Shown one piece after another: positions 54,806 through 64,000 of a stretch of DNA of 64,000 nucleotides. Source of the DNA: Liopterus haemorrhoidalis. Lineage: Eukaryota; Arthropoda; Insecta; Coleoptera; Dytiscidae. The stretch covers positions 53,365,201 through 53,429,200 of the forward strand of contig OZ020616.1 in assembly GCA_963971575.1 (NCBI GenBank), in the 5' to 3' direction. The position numbers and the translations under genes are program-made. The notes under the pieces are model-generated. The model was not told where the DNA came from, made no database searches, and worked only from the letters and a program-made list of their open reading frames with translations. Position 1 is the stretch's first letter. Each line of letters opens with the position of its first letter.

Positions 54806-55004
54806 AACCTGAAAACCTGTTAATAAAGACTGTAGTAAGGCGATATGAACAAAGTTTTAGTGTATACATTCATAGTTACGGGAACTTAACATCCAAACCA
54901 GCCTCCAATGAGTCACAGTTCACACAATTGTCAACCTTCAGCCGGAAGGAATAAGTCATTTTTGTAAGCAACCCCAAAATATATTTAATAAATGATAATT
55001 ATAC
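54806..55004 (+). repeat. dispersed repeat P, copy 1
   Basis: About 200 bp starting CTGTTAATAAAGACTGTAGT and ending AATAAATGATAATTATA, colinear with 58494-58679. Contains CACAGTTCACACAATTGTCA and a small stem CCTTC/GGAAGG. Type unknown. Confidence 0.65.
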
Positions 55005-55772
55005 AGGTGTCCCAGCCAAGTGGCTCACTATTGATATCTTTGTTAATAATATAGATAGAGATTCGGTTAAATGAACAAAGTTCGAGTAATTTTTGTAGGA
55101 AATATTATGACAGACTAAAAATATTTTTGGAAGTTTCGTTGACCAGATATTTTGAAAATATATATTTTTTTTTAATGGAACACCCTATATATTGTTCAGC
55201 TATTGGAACGATTTTTTTGTCTTTATAAAAATCTAAACATGTTTTTAATGAAATATTTTAATAACGGAGATATTAACGTTACAAACTTATAAAAATAGTC
55301 ATTTTGTCGTCTGTCTGTCTGTCTGTTCGGTAAAAATTGTAGCCAAACGGCTAAACCTAGAAAGTTGAAATTTGGCATGCTTATAAAACTCTTTGACCCG
55401 CACATATAAAAAATACTAAAACATCTAAAAAACATATCCACCTAAAAATATAAATAAATATGAGCTCACAAAAAAAAAAAAAAATAATAATTCTGAGTAG
55501 TAAATCAAATGAAAGCCCTTAGTACGTGGATTAACGGCCAAAATTTTATTTTTGCAAAATAAAATATTTTGATGCGATTTTTGCCAAAATTGTGCAAATA
55601 AATGTCCCACACCCTGTAGACCAGATGGTTTAAACTAAAAATCTGAAAAAAATCTAAGTAATGTACACTGGTGTAAACTGGAATATTACGACAGGAATTT
55701 TTGATCGGAAAATAATGCATTTTTTGTGTTGACGATGTACAAAAGTTATAATTATGTAACACACTATACTAG

Positions 55773-55842
55773 AAGGCGTATCCTGGTCTAATGGTTAGCT
55801 TGCTCGCTTTCTACGCAGCAAACTAGGGTTTGCTCCCGGGAA
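55773..55842 (+). ncRNA. tRNA-like block in R4
   Basis: CCTGGTCTAATGGTTAGC (A box/D arm), then a TTTCTAC loop between GCTCGC and GCAGC giving a TCT anticodon position, then GGGTTTGCTCCCGG as a decayed B box/T arm. Confidence 0.5.
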
Positions 55843-56306
55843 ATTAATTTTTTGTTTTTTCCATTTTTATTTTGTTTAAATTATTTTGTCAAATTTCTAG
55901 TTATATTTTGGCAAATGTTGCATTTAATTTTTAAGAGCGTAAATTTAATAACCAGTTGGAATTATTGGAATTATATTTTCATTCTATGTGTCCTGTATAC
56001 GAAACCAGAGGGGTTAAAACAACCAATGGAAGCCATAATCGCAATTTTCAAAATCTTAATGAACCTTGCTATATAAAAAAAAACTGCACATATTTAGAAA
56101 CCAAAATAATGGTATTAGGTATTCGAATTAAAATTAACAAAAAAATATTTTAACATTAAATTTGGTTTAAAGCTCTTAGATTAACAGACGATATATTATT
56201 TTAAAAATATCGTTCATTTTGCTGTGATTACTACAAAGCACAATGTGTCCTACACACTCAGCATGCCGCCTTCACTTATTATAGAAAATTCACACTTCAC
56301 ATCAAT

Positions 56307-58493
56307 TTTTTCAGGTATTCATAGTTCCATGATCAAATGATATCTAAATCTACAGTTAGAAGATGAATCCATATTTTGCTTTAAATGGAAATAATGAATT
56401 AAAATGGGCATTATATCAAAGAAAACATGTAACTGGTCATTAAAGTCAAGTTTAAGAAGAGATAAAATTAAAGTGACATTAAGTTAGAGGAAGTCTTATT
56501 AAATATATTAATAACCAGAGCAGCACACATGAATGCTCCTTTACTAATGCTTACAAGTTCTGAAAACTCAATTAAACTTTCTAGTTTTATAAGAGATGTA
56601 TTAAAATCTTTGTTCTTAAAAGAGTTCTGTTAATGTTCAAAATTACATTGAATTGTGAATGAATATACACGTATTCTTTGAATTAACTGGTTTTATAATG
56701 TCTTTTACTAACATTGGTTTGTCTCCCTTAATTTCCGTTTCTACTGTTGTTTAATTTTCTTTAAAAGGTTTCTTTCAAACTCAATTTTTACATGAAAAGA
56801 TTCTATCTCTGCCAATTTGTATATTGAAGACTATGAAAATCGTTAGCATTTAATAAGTGACAATATCTACTGAATATTATTCACTGTTGTAGGATGTTCT
56901 TTATTTAGTTGGAGAATATATATCTGAGTTGTTGTAGAGATCTCAGTAAGACGTAGAACAAGTCACACTACATCCAATCTTACATGCATGCTTTGGCAAA
57001 TCCTTACAAGCTCTTCAATTTCTTCCGCACGAATTCATTTTGTTTCAATACATGTCCTGCAAAATTCATCTGGTTTATTTTAATTCAATATTTCGTTACA
57101 AAATAATAAAAAGAAATGATGCTATATATTAATATATTAATAAATCTCCATTTAAGTTTCTCAGTGATGTTTAGCAAACTAAATTTAGAGGCAGACATAT
57201 AATTTCAAGGATAACTTTCCATCAGTTATGAGACTAACTCTGTTACCTCTTCATCTGTCAAATTGAAACCAACTGAGGTTTATATAATCTCTTAATCCAT
57301 TGAGAAATGGGAAAATTAATGTAATATACAATTTTCACTATCAGGAAACACAAATTTCGGTTAATGTTCCGTATAAGTCCACCGCGTCAAATTAGAACTA
57401 GGCTGTATGTTTAGAATAGAATATATGTAAGAGTGGGGAACCAATAGTAATTATTCTTGCATATGTGCTCGGTGTAATCAGACACAACTTTTGTGCAATT
57501 TAGAATCAAGGGAGGACGGTGTCTACACAGGTGTTATTTACATAGTTAGTTCCTGAAACTTGGAAAATGGCTGATAATTATTTCAATTTTTGAAGTAATA
57601 TGGAGAGTAAAGATATGAAAGAGGTGTTAAGGTGGTGTATGAATGAGGGTCTGATTGTGTCTGAATGTAAATGTCCCAAAAAGTTCCCAGACCCCTGATT
57701 TATATAATTGCAATGTGATCTAAATGCTATCCATTTTTTCCCAAATTTAAACCTAAAATGTGATAGCTAAATTTTATCGCGTACAACTTCAAAGAGTTAT
57801 AAAAAGGATGGATAATTTTATATAAAAAGGTATTCTGTGGCGATTTTCACGGCTCTGGATTTGCCTACTAGTTTTATCATTGTTTGTTTGCATATAGTGA
57901 AGATATATAAATGCTTTATACATTTTTAACACATTTACATAATTTGGTATGTATGAATGCGATGAAAAACGAAATGTCCTATTTTAGACATAAAATTGGT
58001 AGGTCGGAATATATTGATAATTTGAGGATTCTCTCTTTTAATAAAGTTAGTTTTTTTCAACATATGTATACTATAAATCTCATTCAAACTATTTAAATAT
58101 GACTTTAAGCGTATAAATACTGAAATTTCGTTATTCAAGTTTTTCTTTAAAAACCTTAATACGAGCTAAATGTTAACAAACACTTATTAAATAATTGCTT
58201 GGATTTCAAAACGTATAACTATCAAGTACTTATTTAGATTTCAGAATCGTAAATGTTATATTTTGAAAGAAAGGGGCGGCGCTTCGTCAAGACCAAATCT
58301 CATTCCAACTAGCATACACGTTCTGTCTGACGAGTTATGCCTGGTGGACTTATACGGAACATTAACCCAAATTTCAAAATAAATAATGTCTGTTTATATG
58401 AAATACCAATTCTTTCACAATCACCCAAAAAAATCAAGGTGTTTGGACTGAAAAGGATGCACAAAAAAGGTGAAAGAAGACAAATTATCAGAG
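56307..58493. other. no gene recognised
   Basis: AT-rich stretch of about 2.2 kb with no supported coding, terminal repeat or tandem array. GGGGCGGCGCTTCGTCAAGA at 58273 stands out in base composition, but no inverted partner was found. Confidence 0.5.
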
Positions 58494-58679
58494 GTTCTGT
58501 TAATAAAGACTGTAGTAAGGTGAAAAGAACAAAGTTTTAGTCAATACATTCATAATTACGTGAGTTTAACGTCTAATCTAGTTTCCAGTGAGGCACAGTT
58601 CACACAATTGTCAGCCTTCGTGCCGGAAGGAAGAAGCCAATTTTGTAAGCAAACCGAAAATAAATATAATAAATGATAA
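58494..58679 (+). repeat. dispersed repeat P, copy 2 (split by Helitron)
   Basis: Colinear with 54806-55004 up to GATAA at 58679, where the Helitron starts. The terminal TTATA continues after it at 59743, giving a clean empty-site comparison. Confidence 0.7.
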
Positions 58680-59742
58680 TCGTACATGTATAATTAGCTA
58701 CCGTGTGTTAGTGATTGTGTAACACTGTGACGTCATTTTTCCTAAGGTTCTCGTGATTGGCTAACTGGGAAACACGGTGTTCCCAGTTTGACTTGATTGA
58801 CAGGTATTCTGCAGATTTATTCTCTAAGAATCTACGAATATAATTACATATAGAAATTTGTAGGATTTCGTAGGCATAAACAAGAAACTCTAGATACTTC
58901 TATATGATTTGACCGATATCAACAATATTTTGCAGATTTATTCTCTAAGAAACTGCGAATATAATTCTATACATAACTGCCTAGGGTTTCGTAGCCATAA
59001 ACAAGAGACTCTAGATAGTCCTGTTTCCTTTGACCGATATGAACAATATTTTGCACATTTATTCGCTAAGAATTTACGAATATAATTACATAAATAAATA
59101 TCTAGGGTTTCGTAGGCATAAACAAGAGACTGTAGATACTCTTGTTTCCTTTGACCGATATGAACAATGTTTTGCAGAGTTATTCTCTAAGAAACTGCGG
59201 ATAAAATTTTATATATAAATGTTTTGGGTTTCGTAGGCATAAACGAGAAACTTTAGACAAGCCTATATCCTTTAACTGATATGAACAATATTTTGCAGAT
59301 TTATTTTCTAAGTATCTACGAATATAATTACATATGGAAATGTCTAGGGTTTCGTAGGTATAAACTAACGTCTCAAATTATTTTTAGTTTTAACAATATA
59401 AATGTAATGTACTAAGTAAAAATGAATCGTTTTCTCATCTTAAAAATTTAATGAATAAATAATCTAACTATATAATTAGCAAGTGTCTGTATGTAGTGTC
59501 GGTAACATCATGACGTCAATTTTTCTAAAGTTCTCGTGATTGGCTAACTGGGGACACCCTGTTTCTTGATTGGCTGACAGGTGACGCCCTCTCCCGTGAT
59601 TAGCTAACTGATGATATCCTGTCCCATGATTCGCAGACTGGTGACGAAATTAGGATACGTTAAAAAATAAAACCAAATACACATACAAACAATTGAAATT
59701 TTTATATTATAAATCCGTCATTGTTGACGGGTAATAACCTAG
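58680..59742 (+). mobile_element. non-autonomous Helitron, copy 2 (complete)
   Basis: Starts TCGTACATGTATAATTAGC after an A and ends with hairpin CCGTCA-TTGT-TGACGG (59715-59730), then CTAG at 59739-59742, followed by T. Comparison with repeat P copy 1 confirms insertion between A and T with no TSD, as Helitrons do. The internal TCTAACTATATAATTAGC at 59463 resembles the 5' end again, so the element may be composite. No Rep/helicase coding. Confidence 0.85.
58803..59365 (+). repeat. 121-bp minisatellite inside Helitron copy 2
   Basis: The GCAGATTTATT phase point occurs at 58811, 58932, 59053, 59174 and 59295: exactly 121 bp each, about 4.7 units. Same unit as in Helitron copy 1. Confidence 0.9.
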
Positions 59743-59764
59743 TTATATAATAATTAACATCTTG

Positions 59765-59876
59765 TATGTTATGTAATTTGCATTGTTTTGTATTGTTTTG
59801 GTTATTTTATTTATTTTATTTCTATTTGTAATGGCTAATGCCCTGAACGCCGCAAGGCCTAGGGAGAAATAAGGAA
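59765..59876 (+). mobile_element. 112-bp 5'-truncated LINE 3' end
   Basis: Flanked by an exact 21-bp TSD (59744-59764 and 59877-59897). Only the 3' UTR remains: T-rich segment, CCCTGAACGCCGCAAGGC, CTAGGG, then AGAAATAAGGA. Same 3' end as the LINE at 35285-36134. It lies one base after the end of Helitron copy 2. Confidence 0.88.
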
Positions 59877-59897
59877 TATATAATAATTAACATCTTG

Positions 59898-60562
59898 GAC
59901 AAAGAATACTGACTGAATATTAGTTTACATGATACATGGATAGTTTCCCATTGGCCGAGGGATGTTCAATCATCCTTCTCAGTTTATTATTTATTTAAAC
60001 TTCACCTAGAGTTGTAATGAGAGATGCATAGTTTACAGTCTATCATACTGACTAACATAAAACAAAAGCTATATTTTGAATAGCTCTGTAGATAATTGCG
60101 TTATGAATTACTAGAAAGCTCATAAATCTTTATCTCGTGTACTTGAAAACTGAACATCGTACACAAGTCGTAAACGATAGACATACGAGGCAGTTCAATC
60201 CCTTTACTACATTAAGCTTAGCAAATCATGTTTTGCTGGAGTAAATGCGCCAGATGAGTCCCAACGATAAATACTTTATGTAGTCAGTTGATTTAGAAAT
60301 GTGTTTCAACTTAACACTTCACGATAAAAGGAAAAAGGTGTTTTACGGACAATTCCAAATATAATAATATTGATTTTCAACACTTTTGTTTTAAGATGTT
60401 AAAAATCTCTTAGACATTGACATTGTTTGGAAATCATAGAATATGGCGTTGGAAAACCGAAAAACAAATGTATTAGCCACTAGTACACAGTAAGAGATAG
60501 ATATAAAACTAATAAAAATATTTGTAATTATTATTCAAAATATAATATACATAAACTTTATA
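59898..60562. other. no gene recognised
   Basis: AT-rich; nothing supported. Confidence 0.5.
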
Positions 60563-60564
60563 TA

Positions 60565-61311
60565 CGAGGGATGTTTCCAAAGTTCTGGGAATTTAGCTAT
60601 AATTTTTATTATTTTGTTAATTTTCTTCAATAGTACAATGTAGTTTTTCAACATAATCTCCATTTAACTGAATACATTTATCCCAACGATAAACTAATTT
60701 TTTTAAGCCGTCCTCAAAGAACTTTTTCGGTGTCTCAATCCACCTATTCCAACAGCCTTGGCACCCAGCGCGGCGAAACCTTGCTAACGCCCAAACAATC
60801 ATGCAAAATGTCATGAACTTGTCGTGTACCTATCCCTAGGCGCACACTAATTTGACGAATAGTCATTCGCCTGTCCTTCTTTCAGTAGGTCTTCGACGGC
60901 AGTAATGTTTCTTTCATTTACCGACGTGCTTGGGCGCCCACTGCGTGGATCGTCTTCTAGTGATGTTCTACCAGTTTTAAAACGATCGATCCACCGATAA
61001 ACAGTACTTTTGGATTCTGCAGACTCACCAAATACTCCTTGCAGACGCTGAATAATTTCTGATGTTTTCACACCTTCTTTCCACAAAAAGAAAATTATTG
61101 CTCTTTGAGATTTTGCTGCGTCTTCCATGATTATAAAAACAGTGCTATGAAAACACGTCTATATCAATCGAACACCTAAATCAGACTGAACAATATTGCA
61201 CTACATAGTTGCATAAACATGTCAAGACTTGTCTGGCACCAATAACATTGCCTATAAGTTCTGCGTAATTTAATTATAGCACAATTCCCAGAATTTAGGA
61301 AACATCCCTCG
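60565..61311 (-). mobile_element. internally deleted mariner element E
   Basis: TIRs CGAGGGATGTTTCCAAAGTT and, inverted, CGAGGGATGTTTCCTAAATT, TA on both sides (60563-60564, 61312-61313). 747 bp. Confidence 0.88.
60617..61128 (-). pseudogene. mariner transposase, central catalytic region deleted
   Basis: N-terminal frame 61128-60847 starts MEDAAKSQRAIIFFLWKEGV, with the two HTHs (TSEIIQRLQGVFG and ESKSTVYRWIDRFKTG) and the linker DPRSGRPSTSVNERN. The C-terminal frame ends with GCQGCWNRWIETPKKFFEDG, LVYRWDKCIQLNGDYVEK. Everything with the three catalytic aspartates is missing between them. The original protein would be about 340 residues; about 155 remain. Confidence 0.82.
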
Positions 61312-61313
61312 TA

Positions 61314-61595
61314 TAAAGCATCCAGAGTTTTCATTACTGCACACAACCACATTTAGGCGAAATCGCAACAACATTGGGTTTGCTATTCGAGTGGGTTTTA
61401 ATTTAGTTCTAGGATTTACCAAATTCTTTCAGTTCCTGGAGAACTGTTTACCGCCAGGGCGGCCTGTACGTCGATTCCCTTACGGGTTCTATTTCAGGGC
61501 CATCCTAGTGACATCAGCTGAGTCTCTCCACATAATGTGGCCACGCCATTTCCACGTTCTAATGAATGCGATCAAGTGCTATGTATTTCTTATTT
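61314..61595. other. no gene recognised
   Basis: Mixed-composition sequence with CCGCCAGGGCGGCCTGTACG at about 61451, a short GC-rich dyad. No assignment. Confidence 0.4.
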
Positions 61596-61599
61596 TATT

Positions 61600-62512
61600 A
61601 TGCGGTGCAGAAGTAAGAACTCAAACACAAGACCTATGTATGTCGCAGAATAATTGTCTTTGAGATATGGATGTATAGACGAATCCTGAAAATATCCTGG
61701 ATACATCAGGTCATAAATGTGGATGTCCTTTAAGAACTGGACCGTATTAGACCTGATATACAGTATCAGAAAAAGAAAATAACTTGGATATATTACGAAG
61801 AACGAGAAATAGCAGATTGTCTAACTCAGGGGTTCTTAAACTTATGTAGTCCGAGAACCCCCTATTGAACAACTTTTTTTTTTTGCGGGCCCCTTCCCAA
61901 CCTTAGGCATTTTACGTCGTTCTTCAGACTTAATTTCTGGCTCAATAATCTCATAGGTACTACGTTGTAATAAATATTGGTAAAAATGTATCGCTGGTTA
62001 TTTTAATAAATGGTCTTGTGCATTTATAGAGGAACATTTTTATTAGCATATAGAATAAAAAACATAAAATGAATAAAAATAGTAGTAAAAAGAATAAAAA
62101 ATGTTACAAATTATAATACGTTAAACTCATATAAACATTTCTTGGTCAAATATTGGTCAAAATAGATTTTATTATAATATGTTTTCTGTAAATAATTTGC
62201 AGTTGAATAAAAATATTTAAATTTTTACTAATTATTGTTTAGTTATGTCAATAACTAGTTAGATAACAACAAATAAAAAAAGTCTTGATCATGTAGGATT
62301 TTTATTAAATGAGTTATTTGAATAAAAGTGAAAAGTTGGAGGATGTAAAGTTAATGACAAAATTGTTTCGCGGACCCCCGGTAATGACTACGCGGACCAT
62401 AGTTTAAGAACTGCTGGTCTAACTTATAATTTAAGGAAAAATACAAGATTCCGATCATTGGGAAGAAGGAAGAATTGTGGTTGAGCGAGGCAGTCGTTTG
62501 GTCTAAGAACTG
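61600..62512 (+). pseudogene. RTE/CR1-like LINE C-terminal remnant split by a hAT MITE
   Basis: First part (to 61818): LILLCGAEVRTQTQD, then in shifted frames RRILKISWIHQV and RPDIQYQKKKITWI, matching the LLYGxExWT...YRRxLxI block of RTE/CR1-like C-termini. Second part after the MITE (62425-62512): NLRKNTRFRSLGRR, the following block. Several stops. A colinear LINE tail that was later hit by the hAT MITE. Confidence 0.6.
61827..62416. mobile_element. hAT-type MITE with exact 8-bp TSD
   Basis: CAGGGGTTCTTAAACT and, inverted, CAGCAGTTCTTAAACT, flanked by GTCTAACT at 61819-61826 and 62417-62424. 590 bp, AT-rich, non-coding. Subterminal GGGCCCC/GCGGACCCCC. Confidence 0.88.
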
Positions 62513-63129
62513 ATAGCATTAGTTGAAACTTAAAATGCTGTTAGCTTATCTTCGCCGTGAAACTGATACATGATGAAGACATATAAATACAAGAGATGAT
62601 CTTTCCAAATGTATACAATATTCGATTGATCTATCCTTTATTGACTTCTTATCTTTCCATCTATAGACCGAAGACATCATCATTCTTCCATCCCAATACC
62701 GCTCTACCATGTTATTCTCTTTCATCCTTGACATCTTCTTTAGGAATTATTGGCATGATCCAACATTTGCCATGTACTATGATTTTTTTAACTTGAATTT
62801 ACTTTACACGAATATTTAATATAAAATTTGCAGCCCTATAATCCTGTTGCAAAATTTTCCAATACCATTGTTACATTGTAATAGTCTTTTAAAATAAATA
62901 TTCTTGTGTAAATGTATTTCATTTGAATTGAAACGTGTTGTATGACACATGTATTCGCTGTAGATCTCCTGATAAAAAATTGCTATTGTGATATTTCCCA
63001 CACCTTTCAAAAAAACATTTTTATTTCAAGCATTTGAATATTTGATTGAAGTGTTAAAATTTCCAGGAAGTTGTTTATGGAAAATTTTTATATTTAAAAA
63101 AAAAATTCTCAGAAACAGTTAAATCGATT
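62513..63129. other. no gene recognised
   Basis: AT-rich; nothing supported. Confidence 0.5.
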
Positions 63130-63725
63130 GTTATTATTCAAGTTAATTTGAATTTAAAGGATTCTTATTAGTTATATAGTTATTCTATTCCTATTGGTTG
63201 ATGTAAATGTATGGTAGTCTGATTGGTTATGTGGCTAATCTATCGGCTAATTTGAATTTAGAAAATTCTGATTGGTTAAGAGGTAAATCGATTCTTATTG
63301 GTTGATCTGAATTTAGATTACTTTAACTGGCTAAAGGTTTACTCTAATTCTACTGGTTGATTTTATTATTATTATTATTATTTATTTATTTATTTTACAT
63401 CGGCCTATTTCTGCAACGAGGCTAATCGCCGATGCCAGGGGACGAGCTCCTACACCTGGATGAGGGTTGAATGATTGTGAAATGAGAGTAATGTAAACAT
63501 ATTATTCTCGCTCGAATAATATCACCGACGGAGAATCAAACTACCAACCACACAATCCAGACTGTATTCACCAATTCAAACTGCTGCGATTTAGTGCGCT
63601 CGGCCACTCCATCGGCTGGTTGATTTTAATTTAGAGTATTTTGATTGGTTATAAGTTTATTCATTTTTACTAGTTGATATGAAAATTATAATCATTTCCT
63701 GCTGGCTGATTTGAATTTAGAATTT
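63130..63725. repeat. degenerate ~50-60-bp tandem repeat, interrupted by a SINE
   Basis: Units built on TTGGTTGATTTGAATTTAGA (variants: CTGATTGGTTAAGAGG, GTTGATCTGAATTTAGA, GGTTGATTTTAATTTAGAG, GGCTGATTTGAATTTAGAA) recur every 50-60 bp on both sides of the SINE at 63366-63615. Confidence 0.7.
63366..63615 (-). mobile_element. tRNA-derived SINE with 13-bp TSD
   Basis: Flanked by CTGGTTGATTTTA (63353-63365 and 63616-63628). On the minus strand GGAGTGGCCGAGCGCACTAA (A box, Ser/Leu tRNA-like) and GGTTTGATTCTCCG (B box). The body contains ATCCAGGTGTAGGAGCTCGT and CGGCGATTAGCCTCGTTGC, and the 3' tail is AATAAATAAATAATAATAAT-type. A different family from the SINEs at 6.4 and 38.3 kb. Confidence 0.85.
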
Positions 63726-64000
63726 GCTACGGTCTCACTTTCGTAACTGTCTAGTGCATGCGGCTAGCATCCAGTGGAGAAGCCAGGTTTTAAGACTCAG
63801 GATGATCTGGAAGTCAAATAAATCCAGCTCGAAGGACCACCCCGTCTTTCCGTCACAAATTTCCGTAGGTTCTCGTCTTCTGGTATTCACCCGACTTACC
63901 TGGAATGCTCCAATCCCAATCTAGTAAAATCTAGAGGTTTGCCATGAATCAAAGGAACAGACGTCCAGATAGATTGGTCCACAAACAAAACAAACCTACA
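63726..64000. other. no gene recognised
   Basis: Less AT-rich than average; open frame 63724-63924 has no recognisable motif. Confidence 0.4.

Larger units (their letters stand above)
54762..56306 (+). repeat. R family copy R4, interrupted
   Basis: The first 36 bp (TTTTTAGGGCTTTGTAGGTA and CCAAAAAACC) lie at 54762-54797. The body resumes at about 55288 with CATTTTGTCG and (GTCT)n and runs to 56306 (ATTCACACTTCACATCAA). The tRNA-like block is at 55773-55842 and the distal half matches R3. Intervening sequence holds repeat P copy 1 and other DNA (CAGGTGTCCC...GGAACACCCTA), so at least one insertion split it. Confidence 0.75.

Overview
This window looks like non-coding DNA from a large, AT-rich, transposon-saturated insect genome. 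The only host-gene piece I can support is one 170-nt spliced exon (49452-49621, + strand). It encodes the first half of an Ig domain of the Dpr (defective proboscis extension response) type, with clean AG/GT splice sites. Dpr proteins are arthropod neuronal cell-surface proteins and their genes have very long introns, so much of the window may be intron of this gene. The species is not determined; a beetle or other large-genome insect would fit.

Almost everything else is mobile DNA, mostly broken. DNA transposons include a PIF/Harbinger remnant (about 1-2.1 kb). There are several IS630/Tc1/mariner elements: 14.3, 38.7, 40.5 and 60.6 kb copies are internally deleted, a nearly intact DD34D copy lies at 21.8-23.05 kb, and a nearly intact DD41D copy at 45.4-46.7 kb. 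A pogo-like MITE sits at 17.2 kb. hAT-type elements with 8-bp target-site duplications (TSDs) lie at 5.9, 32.4, 37.3 with 37.7 nested inside, 41.95 and 61.8 kb. TTAA-flanked piggyBac-like MITEs lie at 6.7, 13.2, 18.3 and 34.3 kb. Two related non-autonomous Helitrons (3.8-4.66 and 58.68-59.74 kb) each carry a 121-bp minisatellite.

Retroelements include fragments of several LINE lineages (3.4, 8.8, 15.3, 16.9, 23.5, 28.9, 35.3, 47.3, 53.3, 59.8, 61.6 kb) and a decayed Gypsy integrase region (12.0-12.9 kb). Three Penelope-like inverted pairs (9.55-11.43, 24.91-25.24, 34.65-34.85 kb) share one architecture. tRNA-derived SINEs lie at 6.4, 38.3, 39.8, 43.1 and 63.4 kb.

The least familiar component is an interspersed family, called R here, with six copies at 19.6, 24.1, 30.9, 32.2, 50.6 and 54.8/55.3 kb. 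It is about 1-1.2 kb long, has a conserved terminal motif, a (GTCT)n tract and a palindromic far end. In the four long copies it carries a tRNA-like block at the same internal position, but that block differs between copies while its flanks stay alignable. Many insertions are nested, so relative ages can be read: R1 is split by a Penelope pair, R5 by a hAT element, a MITE by R3, a SINE by a TTAA foldback, and a P repeat by a Helitron.

All calls come from reading the sequence. No database search, folding or alignment program was run, so family names rest on recognised motifs, terminal repeats and TSDs.
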